Position numbers and translations under genes: made by a program
Notes under the pieces: model-generated
The model's database searches: none
Told to the model about the DNA's origin: nothing
Seen by the model: the letters and a program-made list of their open reading frames with translations, nothing else
In this document: in pieces, positions 1 to 7,150 of the stretch
Layout of the letters: the number at the start of each line of letters is the position of its first letter
Numbering within the stretch: the stretch's first letter is position 1
Assembly: GCA_019119975.1 (NCBI GenBank)
Contig: DWVZ01000152.1
Coordinates: 1-39,000, forward strand
DNA from: Candidatus Blautia merdavium
Lineage (GTDB): Bacteria; Bacillota; Clostridia; Lachnospirales; Lachnospiraceae
DNA length: 39,000 bases
Direction: 5' to 3'

Positions 1-234
1 GCAGACAATGGCGTCAGCGCCAAGAGCCTCTGCGCTTTCTACCATACGTTTTGTGGCGAGCGCCCTTGCTTTGCTCATCATTTCATTGTAGGATGTCAGT
101 TCCCCGCCGACTAAAGTTTTGAAGCTGTTCATAATATCCTTACCCAGATGTACGGATTGAATGGTGTTTCCTTCTACCAGCCCCAGTACTTCATAGTTTT
201 TTCCGGGAATGATGTCTGTGGTTACGATCAACAT
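1..234 (-). CDS. YbjQ/UPF0145 (DUF74) family protein, 3' end cut by window
   Basis: The reverse strand encodes about 78 residues beginning MLIVTTDIIPGKNYEVLG and running off the window edge at GADAIVC. The early Gly/Val-rich strand, the KARxxA helix and the GADA(I/V)V motif match the YbjQ/UPF0145 family, small soluble proteins of about 105 residues that form pentamers; their function is not settled (sometimes labelled heavy-metal binding). Two ATGs are possible. The one at 240 sits only 2 nt after the GGAGG, while the one at 234 has an 8-nt spacing, so I chose 234. Roughly the last quarter of the protein lies outside the window. It reads away from the ABC operon upstream on the same strand. 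Confidence 0.8.
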   Translation of the reverse strand, partial: MLIVTTDIIPGKNYEVLGLVEGNTIQSVHLGKDIMNSFKTLVGGELTSYNEMMSKARALATKRMVESAEALGADAIVC

Positions 235-275
235 AGTCATATCCTCCTTAAATATTTGATATTTTATGGTTATCA

Positions 276-303
276 GAAGCCGGTAAGAGGGGCTTCCTTT
301 TTT
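276..303 (+). terminator. Hairpin plus six Ts, oriented on the plus strand
   Basis: GAAGCC (276-281) pairs with GGCTTC (291-296) and is followed by six Ts (298-303). Read on the plus strand this is a small intrinsic terminator. Read on the minus strand, the direction of both flanking genes, no U-run follows. It would therefore stop only antisense transcription entering the permease gene. The stem is short, so it may be incidental. Confidence 0.4.
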
Positions 304-307
304 GATT

Positions 308-1186
308 CTACTCCAGATTCAGCTTTCTTGACAAGATGTATCTGCTTCCAAGGAAATAGAAAACGGAGAACAAAAGACCCCATACGATAGAAACGATCAT
401 GGAAGCAAGACCAGCTGTATCCAGACTGCTGCCGGATGTGGTGCCGACCATCATGCTTACTCCAGAAGCTGATGAGGCTGCACTGGAACTGGAAACGAAC
501 AGACCTGTTCCGAACATGCCCAGATAGAGCAGAGTCTGCAGTACAGACAGAACAATGTTGATTCCGAAAAAGGATAAAATAGTTCCCAGAACCTTATGTG
601 TGCTGAACAGGTTTCCAAGGCACATGGAAAAGATCAGCAGAAAAGTATAATAAATACTCTGGACAATAAAATCCAGGATCATCAGTACGGTCGTAAGATG
701 TATTTCTGACCCTTGATAGCCTGCCAGTACATTTAAAAATTCAGTCACAAAGTTCAGAAACTCCGGTAAGGTATCCTGGAAACTGAAAAGCAGCACAAAG
801 ATGGAAAAGCACAGGACTGCGAAATCAATCACCGACCAAATCCAGAAGATCAGAAACTTTGACCAGATGGTCAGTGTCGGAGTGACCGGCAGTGTATGGG
901 TCAGATAGCCCTCATCGGAAAACAGGCTGCGCTGGATACGCACTGCCAGATAGAAAAAGGTGGCAATGGCGGTGGCAAGCATAAACAGTACATAGACAAG
1001 AATATAAAAACCTGCGGAAATACCGTAAAGATTGGCAACAGAGTTTCCCCAGCTTTCACCTGTGGTGTTCACTGCAATGCCCAGTCCAATGCGCCCGATC
1101 AAAGTATAGACAAGGAGAATTCCGTGGATGAGCAGCAGCATAACGGAAACAGATTTCCATTCATATTTCAATAATTTCTTTAACAT
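308..1186 (-). CDS. ABC-2-type transporter permease of the GntR-ABC operon
   Basis: This is a 292-residue membrane protein that I infer to be the channel half of the exporter encoded with the upstream ATPase. A short basic N-terminus (MLKKLLKYEWKS) is typical of ABC-2 permeases. About six hydrophobic segments follow, near residues 15-40, 58-85, 105-135, 165-190, 200-232 and 260-280, with a Ser/Ala/Gly-rich extracytoplasmic stretch near 230-255. The start ATG overlaps the ATPase stop in the shared bases ATGTTAA, so translation is probably coupled. By analogy with ytr/bce-type operons it could respond to cell-wall-active compounds, but no substrate can be read from the sequence. Confidence 0.8.
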   Translation of the reverse strand: MLKKLLKYEWKSVSVMLLLIHGILLVYTLIGRIGLGIAVNTTGESWGNSVANLYGISAGFYILVYVLFMLATAIATFFYLAVRIQRSLFSDEGYLTHTLPVTPTLTIWSKFLIFWIWSVIDFAVLCFSIFVLLFSFQDTLPEFLNFVTEFLNVLAGYQGSEIHLTTVLMILDFIVQSIYYTFLLIFSMCLGNLFSTHKVLGTILSFFGINIVLSVLQTLLYLGMFGTGLFVSSSSAASSASGVSMMVGTTSGSSLDTAGLASMIVSIVWGLLFSVFYFLGSRYILSRKLNLE

Positions 1187-1878
1187 TTAAATACCTCCCG
1201 AAACAGTGTATCTACAGATTTTCCCTGGTTGAAACGGATGTTTTCCACGCTGTCTGTCAGACGGATCCGTCCATTCTGGATAAAGACCACGTCATCCAGA
1301 ACGTTTTCTACATCAGAGATCAGATGGGTGGAGATCAGGATGGTTGCATTCTCATCGTAATTGTTGATGATGGTAGAGAGAATGTAATCTCTGGCGGCAG
1401 GATCCACTCCCGCGATAGGCTCATCCAGACAGTAAAGGCTGGCGCGGCGGCTCATGACAAGGATCAGCTGGACTTTTTCCTTGGTTCCTTTTGACATGGT
1501 TTTGAGACGGTCAGAAGGATTGATATTCAGCCGCTGGAGCATATCATAGGCTCTGCTTTTATCAAAATCTTCGTAAAAGTCGGAAAAATAGGCTATGATA
1601 TCGCTGACTTTCATCCAGGACATCAGGTAAGTCCTTTCCGGCAGATAAGAGACGATCTTTTTCGTTTCCACGCCGGGCAGGCAGCCATTGACGGACAAGG
1701 TGCCTTCAGTAGGTACTAGAAGTCCGTTGATCAGCTTGATCAAAGTGGATTTTCCGCTTCCGTTGGGTCCCAGAAGCCCGATGATCTTTCCCCTATCCAG
1801 AGAAAGATTGATGCGGTCCAGGGCAGTTTTATTGCCATAGCGTTTCGTAAGATTTCTGCATTCTAAAATAGGCTTCAT
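1180..1878 (-). CDS. ABC transporter ATP-binding protein
   Basis: This 232-residue nucleotide-binding subunit should power the permease encoded immediately downstream. Walker A (GPNGSGKS) lies near residues 37-44, Walker B (LYCLDEP) near 150, and the switch histidine is in STH. The signature is degenerate (MSKGTKEK instead of LSGGQ), as in many YtrB/CcmA-type export ATPases. Length is normal for the family. It overlaps the regulator upstream by ATGA and the permease downstream by 7 nt, so the three genes form one translationally coupled unit. Confidence 0.93.
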   Translation of the reverse strand: MKPILECRNLTKRYGNKTALDRINLSLDRGKIIGLLGPNGSGKSTLIKLINGLLVPTEGTLSVNGCLPGVETKKIVSYLPERTYLMSWMKVSDIIAYFSDFYEDFDKSRAYDMLQRLNINPSDRLKTMSKGTKEKVQLILVMSRRASLYCLDEPIAGVDPAARDYILSTIINNYDENATILISTHLISDVENVLDDVVFIQNGRIRLTDSVENIRFNQGKSVDTLFREVFKC

Positions 1879-2267
1879 ACTTCTTCCTCCCCATTGTTGG
1901 TATCTTTCAGATTTTCAATTAATTCCAGTGTGGTTTCTCTGGTAAAGCCGATGCGTTCCATTTTTTTCAGAAATTCCCGGATCTCTTCTGAGGCGAGATC
2001 TTTTTTTGTTTTGTCAATCATACCTAAATCCTCCGTGATAAAACGTCCGCTGGTTCTCTGGCTGTAGATCAGCCCGGTTCTTTCCAGTTCTGCCATTGCC
2101 TTCTGCATGGTGTTGGGATTGACCCCGGCATCCTGGGCGAGGGCTCTCACAGAGGGAAGCTGCGAGCCGGGGGGATAAATGCCGGAGATAATATCAAACG
2201 TTATCCGCTCCATGATCTGGGAGTAGATAGGGCGTTCTGAGTTCAGATTCCATGCCATAGGGGACAT
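1875..2267 (-). CDS. GntR-family (YtrA-type) transcriptional regulator
   Basis: This is a 130-residue protein with an N-terminal winged helix (about residues 12-80; the recognition region reads LPSVRALAQDAGVNPNTMQKAMAEL when taken in two parts) and only a short helical tail. That is the architecture of the YtrA subfamily, which carries no large ligand domain and represses its own ABC operon. A second ATG nine codon-bases downstream (2258) also gives a good protein; the GGAGG is about 3 nt from the first ATG and 12 nt from the second, so the start is uncertain by three residues. A palindrome overlapping the operon promoter at 2326-2359 is the obvious candidate operator. Inducer unknown. Confidence 0.88.
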   Translation of the reverse strand: MSPMAWNLNSERPIYSQIMERITFDIISGIYPPGSQLPSVRALAQDAGVNPNTMQKAMAELERTGLIYSQRTSGRFITEDLGMIDKTKKDLASEEIREFLKKMERIGFTRETTLELIENLKDTNNGEEEV

Positions 2268-2325
2268 GCACCTCCTTTTGTTTATTTTTAGAAATAATGT
2301 AAAGCAGCTGTTCTCTTGTACTACT

Positions 2326-2359
2326 GTATTATTGTACTATTAACTTAATACAATAATAC
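2326..2359. promoter_or_regulatory. Palindromic operator of the gntR-ABC operon
   Basis: A perfect 11-bp inverted repeat, GTATTATTGTA (2326-2336) and TACAATAATAC (2349-2359), is separated by 12 bp. The right arm contains the -10 hexamer of the minus-strand promoter, so a dimer bound here would block polymerase. This fits autorepression by the YtrA-type regulator; binding itself is inferred. Confidence 0.7.
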
Positions 2360-2381
2360 GATGGTAAATCAAATCTGTCAA
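2353..2381 (-). promoter_or_regulatory. SigA-type promoter of the gntR-ABC operon
   Basis: On the minus strand TTGACA (2381-2376) and TATTAT (2358-2353) are separated by 17 bp, about 80 bp upstream of the regulator start. It is the best sigma-A match in the region. Confidence 0.75.
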
Positions 2382-2436
2382 GAAAAATTTTATAGAATGT
2401 TTTCATAATCTTCCGTTTTTTCGGTAATTTTGGGCA

Positions 2437-2464
2437 TTGCATTTCGGGGAATGTATGTTACAAT
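2437..2464 (+). promoter_or_regulatory. Promoter of the nitroreductase gene
   Basis: TTGCAT (2437-2442), a 16-bp spacer and TACAAT (2459-2464) preceded by TGT give an extended -10 promoter about 30 bp before the start codon. Confidence 0.6.
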
Positions 2465-2494
2465 AATGTTACACAAAGATTAAAAGGTGAGAGT

Positions 2495-3259
2495 ATGAAT
2501 TTATATGAGGCTATTTTTTTAAGAAAATCTGTCCATAGTTACGAGATGGAGCCTGTGAGCAGTGAGCTGATCCAGGAGATCCGGGATTTTTATTCTCAGA
2601 TCGAGGGGCTTAACCCGGGCATCCGGACAGAGATTTCTATTATTGATAATACAAGAGGACAAAATAAACTGATGCATCTGCTGGGGGTAAAGGCGCCCTA
2701 TTATCTTGCATTTTATTCCGAGGACAAAGATTTGGCGCAGATGAATGCAGGATATATCATGGAGCAGATTGCCCTTTTCCTGTGCACCAAAGGGCTGGGA
2801 AGCTGCTTTCTGGGAAACGTGAAGCCGCGGATCGGAAATGCCAACCGGGGTCCTATGAAATTCATGATCATGCTGGCATTTGGCAAAAGCCGGGGCAGCT
2901 ACACCAGGAAGGCGCCGGAAGCACGGCGCATTGACCTGAAGGATCTGTGCGTATATAAGGAAATTCCCCGCCAGTGGATCAAACAGCTGCTGGAAGCAGC
3001 CCGACTGGCGCCTTCCAGCTTTAACAGCCAGCCCTGGAGATTTGTGGTATACGATAACCGTATACATGTCTTTGCTAAAAGGCATGCCATGGACCGGATG
3101 GGAAAATTTGAGGAGATGAACTTCGGGGTCATGTTTTCTCATTTCATGGTAGTGGCTGAGGAACTGTGGCTGGATGTAGATCTGATCCGCCTGGAGGATA
3201 TCAGCCACAAGAACTTTCCGAATAATCAGTATGTGCTCAGTGTGATCCTGAGGACCTGA
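2495..3259 (+). CDS. Nitroreductase-family flavoprotein
   Basis: This 254-residue protein belongs to the FMN-dependent nitroreductase fold, probably the 'putative TM nitroreductase' subgroup. The N-terminal motif RKSVHSYEMEPV corresponds to the family's RRSxRxF flavin-phosphate contact. A second family element, RLAPSSFNSQPWRFVV (about residues 167-182), is the usual flavin and substrate region but occurs in the C-terminal half, as is seen in this subgroup. Such enzymes use NAD(P)H to reduce nitro groups, quinones or other acceptors in the cytoplasm; the natural substrate cannot be told. It starts after AAAGGTGAGAG and stands alone between its own promoter and a weak hairpin. Confidence 0.85.
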   Translation: MNLYEAIFLRKSVHSYEMEPVSSELIQEIRDFYSQIEGLNPGIRTEISIIDNTRGQNKLMHLLGVKAPYYLAFYSEDKDLAQMNAGYIMEQIALFLCTKGLGSCFLGNVKPRIGNANRGPMKFMIMLAFGKSRGSYTRKAPEARRIDLKDLCVYKEIPRQWIKQLLEAARLAPSSFNSQPWRFVVYDNRIHVFAKRHAMDRMGKFEEMNFGVMFSHFMVVAEELWLDVDLIRLEDISHKNFPNNQYVLSVILRT

Positions 3260-3281
3260 CGCAGGATCATATTGGCAAAGC

Positions 3282-3311
3282 CTGCCTGCAGAAAGATATC
3301 CAGGCAGTTTT
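3282..3311 (+). terminator. Weak terminator after the nitroreductase gene
   Basis: CTGCCTG (3282-3288) pairs with CAGGCAG (3301-3307), followed by TTTTCTCC. The 12-nt loop and short U-run make it weak. Confidence 0.4.
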
Positions 3312-3373
3312 CTCCTGGAAAATTCCGGAAAAATCAGCTCTGGAAAAATAATTAAAAAATTTCAAAAATATGG

Positions 3374-3402
3374 TTGACAAACCAAAAGTTCTATAGTATA
3401 GT
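3374..3402 (+). promoter_or_regulatory. Strong promoter of tRNA-Gly
   Basis: TTGACA (3374-3379), a 17-bp spacer and TATAGT (3397-3402) lie 40 bp upstream of the tRNA. This near-consensus promoter is what a stable RNA gene would need. Confidence 0.85.
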
Positions 3403-3441
3403 ATTACCTGTGCTTGAGAGAACACCTCTCAGAACAGAAAT

Positions 3442-3514
3442 GCGCGAGTGGCTCAGTTGGTGGAGCGCGACCTTGCCAAGGTCGAGGCCGCGGGTTCGAG
3501 TCCCGTCTCGCGCT
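3442..3514 (+). tRNA. tRNA-Gly (anticodon GCC)
   Basis: A complete cloverleaf can be drawn. The acceptor stem GCGCGAG (3442-3448) pairs with CTCGCGC (3507-3513). The D stem is GCTC/GAGC, and the anticodon stem CGACC/GGTCG encloses TTGCCAA with GCC at 3475-3477. The T stem GCGGG/CCCGT, with one G-U pair, holds the loop TTCGAGT. The discriminator is T3514 and the CCA is not encoded. It is a single-gene unit with its own promoter. Confidence 0.96.
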
Positions 3515-3625
3515 TTTATTTTTTGGAAATGGATGGTTCACATTGGTGGATCATCTTTTTTTGTTGCGGGAAAGGCACTGCAGATTTCAGCCGGGTCTTT
3601 TTCAGAACTTTAATACGATAAATTG

Positions 3626-3654
3626 TTGGCAGGATTCCAGAATTGTGCTATAAT
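3626..3654 (+). promoter_or_regulatory. Promoter of the c-di-AMP receptor gene
   Basis: TTGGCA (3626-3631), a 17-bp spacer and TATAAT (3649-3654) preceded by TGC form a near-consensus extended -10 promoter about 50 bp before the start codon. Confidence 0.8.
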
Positions 3655-3703
3655 GAACACAGTTTTTAGTGAATATGAACAATATTCAAGGAGGTACTGC
3701 ATT

Positions 3704-4042
3704 ATGAAAATGATTTTTGCTATCGTAAGAAAAGAAGACGAAGGATTTGTAATAGAGCGGCTGAATAAGGAAAAAATCAGTGTTACCAAGCTTTCCAGTA
3801 CAGGAGGATTCTTGAGAAAAGGCAATGCCACTCTTATGATCGGTACGGAAGATGAGAATGTAGATACTGTACTCAAAGTGATCAAAGAAGAATGCTCCAG
3901 AAGGAAAGAAGTGCTCATCAATCCCACCTATTCTGCAGGCACCAAAGGTCCTGTCCTGGGATATGCAGCCCCTCCGGTTACCATTGATGTGGGAGGAGCC
4001 ACAGTATTTATCGTAAATGTAGAACAATTCCTGAAATTGTAG
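3704..4042 (+). CDS. darA: Cyclic-di-AMP receptor, PII-like (DarA/PstA/YaaQ family)
   Basis: This 112-residue protein is of the length and pattern of B. subtilis DarA (YaaQ) and S. aureus PstA, PII-like trimers that bind c-di-AMP in the cytoplasm. Family marks are the N-terminal MKMIFAIVRKED strand, VTKLSSTGGFLRKGNATLMIG (taken in two parts; residues about 26-47), where the TGGFL(R/K)xGNxT segment lines the ligand site, and the C-terminal VGGATVFIVNVEQF. An upstream in-frame ATG at 3623 precedes the mapped promoter -10 and has no ribosome site. The ATG at 3704 follows AAGGAGG by 9 nt, so it is the start. The downstream target of DarA is not known in any organism I can name with certainty. Confidence 0.93.
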   Translation: MKMIFAIVRKEDEGFVIERLNKEKISVTKLSSTGGFLRKGNATLMIGTEDENVDTVLKVIKEECSRRKEVLINPTYSAGTKGPVLGYAAPPVTIDVGGATVFIVNVEQFLKL

Positions 4043-4113
4043 GCAGGTCAGAGGAAAACAATCTTGAGAAATCCTCCGGATAATGGTAAAATTAACAAAT
4101 ACCATATTATGCT

Positions 4114-4133
4114 TTCCGTAGTTGTATACGGAA
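4114..4133. promoter_or_regulatory. Inverted repeat upstream of the ferredoxin gene
   Basis: TTCCGTA (4114-4120) and TACGGAA (4127-4133) form a perfect 7-bp inverted repeat with a 6-bp centre. It lies directly after a possible -10 (TATTAT, 4105-4110) and 5 bp before the AAGGAGG. It could be an operator or a 5' mRNA hairpin; nothing in the sequence identifies the binding protein. Confidence 0.4.
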
Positions 4134-4152
4134 TCACAAGGAGGATAAAATC

Positions 4153-4539
4153 ATGAAGAAACTCAAAGTAAAAAAGGGCGCTAAGTGTATGGCATGTCTG
4201 GAATGCGTAAGAGCATGTTCCGAAAGCTTTTATAAGGAATTTGACCCGGATAAATCCTGCATCCAGATCATTGACAAAAAGGGCGATGCAAAGCCTATGG
4301 TCTGCGTACAGTGCGGAAAATGCGCGGAGGCATGTCCGGAAGGAGCCATCACTCAGAACGCAAAAGGCGTTTACATGATCAACAAAAAGAAATGTACCGG
4401 CTGTGGAAAATGCGTGGAAGTCTGTCCGTTTAAGGTTATCGTAAAGGCAGAAGAATCACCGGTTAGCAGCAAATGTATTGCCTGCGGTATCTGCGCAAAA
4501 GCCTGTCCGGCAGATGTTCTTGAAATTGTAGAAAGCTAA
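4153..4539 (+). CDS. Polyferredoxin with four [4Fe-4S] motifs
   Basis: This 128-residue electron-carrier protein contains four complete CxxCxxCxxxC motifs: Cys12/15/18/22, Cys51/54/57/61, Cys81/84/87/91 and Cys108/111/114/118. The last three are followed by proline as in bacterial ferredoxins, while the first ends CS. The arrangement resembles HycB/CooF-type electron-transfer subunits, which hold up to four cubanes, rather than a simple 2[4Fe-4S] ferredoxin. No oxidoreductase partner is adjacent, so it is probably a soluble carrier used by enzymes encoded elsewhere. It has a clear AAGGAGG at 4138-4144 and its own terminator. Confidence 0.92.
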   Translation: MKKLKVKKGAKCMACLECVRACSESFYKEFDPDKSCIQIIDKKGDAKPMVCVQCGKCAEACPEGAITQNAKGVYMINKKKCTGCGKCVEVCPFKVIVKAEESPVSSKCIACGICAKACPADVLEIVES

Positions 4540-4544
4540 TGAGA

Positions 4545-4579
4545 AAAGCTGCTGTGCGACTCTGTACAGCGGCTTTTTT
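4545..4579 (+). terminator. Intrinsic terminator of the ferredoxin gene
   Basis: GCTGCTGT (4548-4555) pairs with ACAGCGGC (4566-4573), flanked by A-run and T6 (4574-4579). Confidence 0.88.
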
Positions 4580-4647
4580 GTCCCTGTAAACAGGCGGTTC
4601 GCATGTGCGCGCCATCGGTTGCTTTAGCAAGCAGAAAGGAAGAGAAA

Positions 4648-5562
4648 ATGAAAACGGAAACAGCAGAAGTTCTGTCCGAGTACGATGGTATCCCGCTGTC
4701 CGTCCTTGTGACAGAACCTGAAACAAAGCCCAAAGGCATCATCCAGATTTCCCATGGAATGTGTGAAAACAAGGAGCGGTATCTTCCTCTTATGGAGTTT
4801 TTGGCTGACCACGGATATGTCTCTGTGATCCACGACCACAGAGGGCATGGCAAAAGTGTCAGGGATCCGGAAGATCTGGGATATTTTTATGATTCAAAAG
4901 GGGAAGGGATTGTGAAAGATCTTCATCAGATCACCTTGTGGAGTAAGGCAAAATATCCTCACATTCCATTGGTTTTGCTGGGACACAGCATGGGTACACT
5001 GGTGGCGAGGAACTATTTAAAACGTTACGATCAGGAGCTGGATAAGCTGATCCTGACAGGTCCTCCAAGCAGAAATCCGGCAGTGGATCTGGGCTTGCTT
5101 TTGGCGCGGATCCAGAAGAAGTTCAGAGGCGGAATATACAGGAGCAGGGAGATCCAGGCCATGGCATTTGGTCCCTATGCGGCAAAATTCGGGAAAGAGG
5201 GAAGCAGGTCCGCGTGGGTCTGCTCGGATCCTCAGGTGGTGGAGGAATACGATGCATCGCCCCTGTGCGGATTCTTGTTTACCGCAGACGGTTTTGAATC
5301 TTTGTTCTGTCTGCTGAAGGGGGCATACAGTAAAAAAGGCTGGCAGCTGAAAAATCCGTCTCTTCCGGTTTTATTCCTGGGAGGCAGGGAGGATCCCTGT
5401 ATCGGAGGAGGAAGAAAATTCGTAAAGCAGCTGCAGTTTTTAAAGTCGGTGGGATATGAATCGGTAACAGGAAAGATGTATCCGGAAATGCGCCACGAAA
5501 TACTCAATGAAAGGAAAAAAAGGCAGGTATTTGAGAATATTCTCACTTATCTTGAAAAGTAA
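4648..5562 (+). CDS. Alpha/beta hydrolase (serine aminopeptidase S33 / lysophospholipase-like)
   Basis: This 304-residue cytoplasmic hydrolase has the alpha/beta fold. The oxyanion segment ISHGMCENKERY (about residues 34-45) and HDHRGHGKS (62-70) are typical of the monoacylglycerol-lipase/S33 group. The nucleophile elbow is GHSMG with Ser114. The likely acid is Asp in GGREDP near 250 and the base is His in MRHEIL near 280. An in-frame ATG exists at 4603 but it overlaps the preceding terminator region and has no ribosome site; 4648 follows AAGGAAGAG. It ends 9 bp before birA, so the two are probably cotranscribed. Substrate not predictable beyond small esters or lipids. Confidence 0.87.
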   Translation: MKTETAEVLSEYDGIPLSVLVTEPETKPKGIIQISHGMCENKERYLPLMEFLADHGYVSVIHDHRGHGKSVRDPEDLGYFYDSKGEGIVKDLHQITLWSKAKYPHIPLVLLGHSMGTLVARNYLKRYDQELDKLILTGPPSRNPAVDLGLLLARIQKKFRGGIYRSREIQAMAFGPYAAKFGKEGSRSAWVCSDPQVVEEYDASPLCGFLFTADGFESLFCLLKGAYSKKGWQLKNPSLPVLFLGGREDPCIGGGRKFVKQLQFLKSVGYESVTGKMYPEMRHEILNERKKRQVFENILTYLEK

Positions 5563-5571
5563 AGGAGTCCT

Positions 5572-6582
5572 ATGTCCACCAAATCAGAAGTGTTAAAAAT
5601 GCTGGAGCAAAAAAAGGGGAGTTTTCTAAGAGGCGAGGAGCTTGCGCAGCAGATGCAGGTATCCCGGACCGCTGTCTGGAAGGCGGTAAAAGGTCTGCGG
5701 GAAGAGGGATACGAGATCCTTTCTGTGAAGAACAGAGGCTACGCCCTGGGAGAAAAAAATGATATCCTGTCAGAAGAGGCAATCCGTCTGTGGCTGAAAA
5801 AGCAGGAGGCGGAAGTAGAGATCTGGAAGGAAATCCCCTCTACCAATCAGAGGCTGAAGCAGGCAGCCATGGAGAAGAAGCTTCCCGAGGGTTCTCTGGT
5901 AACTGCAGAGAGCCAGTGTGCAGGAAGAGGGAGACGGGGGAGAAGCTTTTACTCACCCAAAGGCAGCGGAATCTATCTGAGTATCCTGCTCTATCCGAAG
6001 AAAACAGCAGCAGAAAGCCTGGAAATCACGGCTGCCGCCGCTGTGGCTGTATGCAGGGCGGTGGAGAAAGTCTGCGGAGTTTCTTTGGGGATTAAGTGGG
6101 TCAATGACCTGTATCGGGAGGACAGGAAAGTCTGCGGCATCCTGACAGAAGCGGTGACGGATTTCGAGACCGGAGACATTGAATTTGCCGTTGTGGGGAT
6201 CGGTCTGAATCTGTGGGATCCTCCGGAAGGATTTCCGGAAGAACTGCAGGCACGTGCAGGATCCCTGTTTGATCAAAAAGTATCTGTGGACAGAAACCGG
6301 CTGGCAGGAGAAATTGTCAATGAGCTTCTCATAGAATCGGAAAAACCGGGAATCCCCCAGGAATACAGGAGGCGAAACATTGTTCCGGGCAGACGGATCC
6401 AGGTGGCATACGGGGACAGGATACGGAAGGTAAAAGCCCTGGAAGTAATGGAAGACGGAAGGCTTCTGGTAGAAAATGAGGCAGGGCAGGAAGAAATCCT
6501 GCCCTGCGGAGATGTCAGTGTTTTTTTCGGGGAGCGGGAAGAAAACTGCGGCAGAAGATCTGCACCAGCAGAATCCCGATAA
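5572..6582 (+). CDS. birA: Bifunctional biotin--protein ligase / biotin operon repressor
   Basis: This 336-residue protein attaches biotin to carboxylase carrier proteins via biotinyl-5'-AMP. The N-terminal winged helix (residues about 18-60, with RTAVWKAVKGLREEGY) marks the repressor-type BirA. The catalytic domain shows GRGRRGR (118-124), the adenylate-binding loop, then KWVNDL (175-180) with the active-site lysine, and the C-terminal SH3-like domain follows residue 270. The start follows AAAGGAG 5 nt away. The last 68 bp overlap the convergent vanZ-like gene. Target operators are not in the window. Confidence 0.95.
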   Translation: MSTKSEVLKMLEQKKGSFLRGEELAQQMQVSRTAVWKAVKGLREEGYEILSVKNRGYALGEKNDILSEEAIRLWLKKQEAEVEIWKEIPSTNQRLKQAAMEKKLPEGSLVTAESQCAGRGRRGRSFYSPKGSGIYLSILLYPKKTAAESLEITAAAAVAVCRAVEKVCGVSLGIKWVNDLYREDRKVCGILTEAVTDFETGDIEFAVVGIGLNLWDPPEGFPEELQARAGSLFDQKVSVDRNRLAGEIVNELLIESEKPGIPQEYRRRNIVPGRRIQVAYGDRIRKVKALEVMEDGRLLVENEAGQEEILPCGDVSVFFGEREENCGRRSAPAESR

Positions 6583-7012
6583 AGGCTCCGCAGCTGTCAA
6601 TGAACACATCTCTTTTTGAGGGACCTCTTCCTGCCACAAAGGACTGGTGGAATTCATCTGTGCAGGCGAATCCCACACAAAACAGCCCGGCGATCAGCAG
6701 GAGCCAGAAGCCCCTTAATCCATAGACAAATAGAGGGAAAGAGATGCACACTGCCAGGATGAAATACTCGGTCATATGCGCCAGCTTCCTGACCGGAAGT
6801 TCGATCCTGCCTGCATAGTCAGCCTTTTCTTCCTCCGTGAGATTTTTCTCCAGAACCCGGTCGGCAGCCGTGACGATGCCGTAGCTGACTTTGTAGCTTA
6901 AGTTTCCGGAATCGGTACCGGTCTGGCTGGAAAAGGTAAAGATCATATACATAACGGCAAGTGCCGGGAGAAACGAAAAAGGTTTCAGTAGATAAATCAT
7001 TAATTTTTTCAT
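6515..7012 (-). CDS. VanZ-family membrane protein
   Basis: This is a 165-residue protein with four or five membrane helices (about 14-30, 78-97, 100-118, 140-158). It carries VanZ marks: FSSQTG after the first helix, the RKLAHMTEYFILA segment that precedes the second, and the TDEFHQSFVAGRGPSKRDVFIDSCGA region (read in two parts) before the last. VanZ relatives alter sensitivity to teicoplanin-type glycopeptides or lipoglycopeptides in some hosts, but most chromosomal copies have unknown roles. There is no van cluster here. It runs against birA with a 68-bp 3' overlap. A possible minus-strand -10 is TATAGG at 7046-7041, with no good -35. Confidence 0.87.
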   Translation of the reverse strand: MKKLMIYLLKPFSFLPALAVMYMIFTFSSQTGTDSGNLSYKVSYGIVTAADRVLEKNLTEEEKADYAGRIELPVRKLAHMTEYFILAVCISFPLFVYGLRGFWLLLIAGLFCVGFACTDEFHQSFVAGRGPSKRDVFIDSCGAFIGILLVQIFCRSFLPAPRKKH

Positions 7013-7115
7013 GCAAATCGTCCTTTCTTAAAGAAAAAGCCCTATACAGTTTACCTGAAAAGAGTAACATTTTTTGTGCAGCTTGTAAAGCTTTTCTGTT
7101 TTTTGAAAATTGCAT

Positions 7116-7144
7116 TTGACAGACAGGCACAGGCGTTTTATACT
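7116..7144 (+). promoter_or_regulatory. Promoter of the T-box/NSS transcription unit
   Basis: TTGACA (7116-7121), a 17-bp spacer and TATACT (7139-7144) give a near-consensus promoter with transcription starting near 7151. Confidence 0.88.
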
Positions 7145-7150
7145 GAGTAT

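Noticed and set aside
148-390. 80-residue plus-strand ORF
   Set aside because: It runs antisense to the YbjQ-family gene and the permease, has no ribosome site and crosses a terminator hairpin.
6515-7012. Glycopeptide resistance cluster
   Set aside because: Only a VanZ-like protein is present; no vanHAX, vanRS or other resistance genes are nearby.
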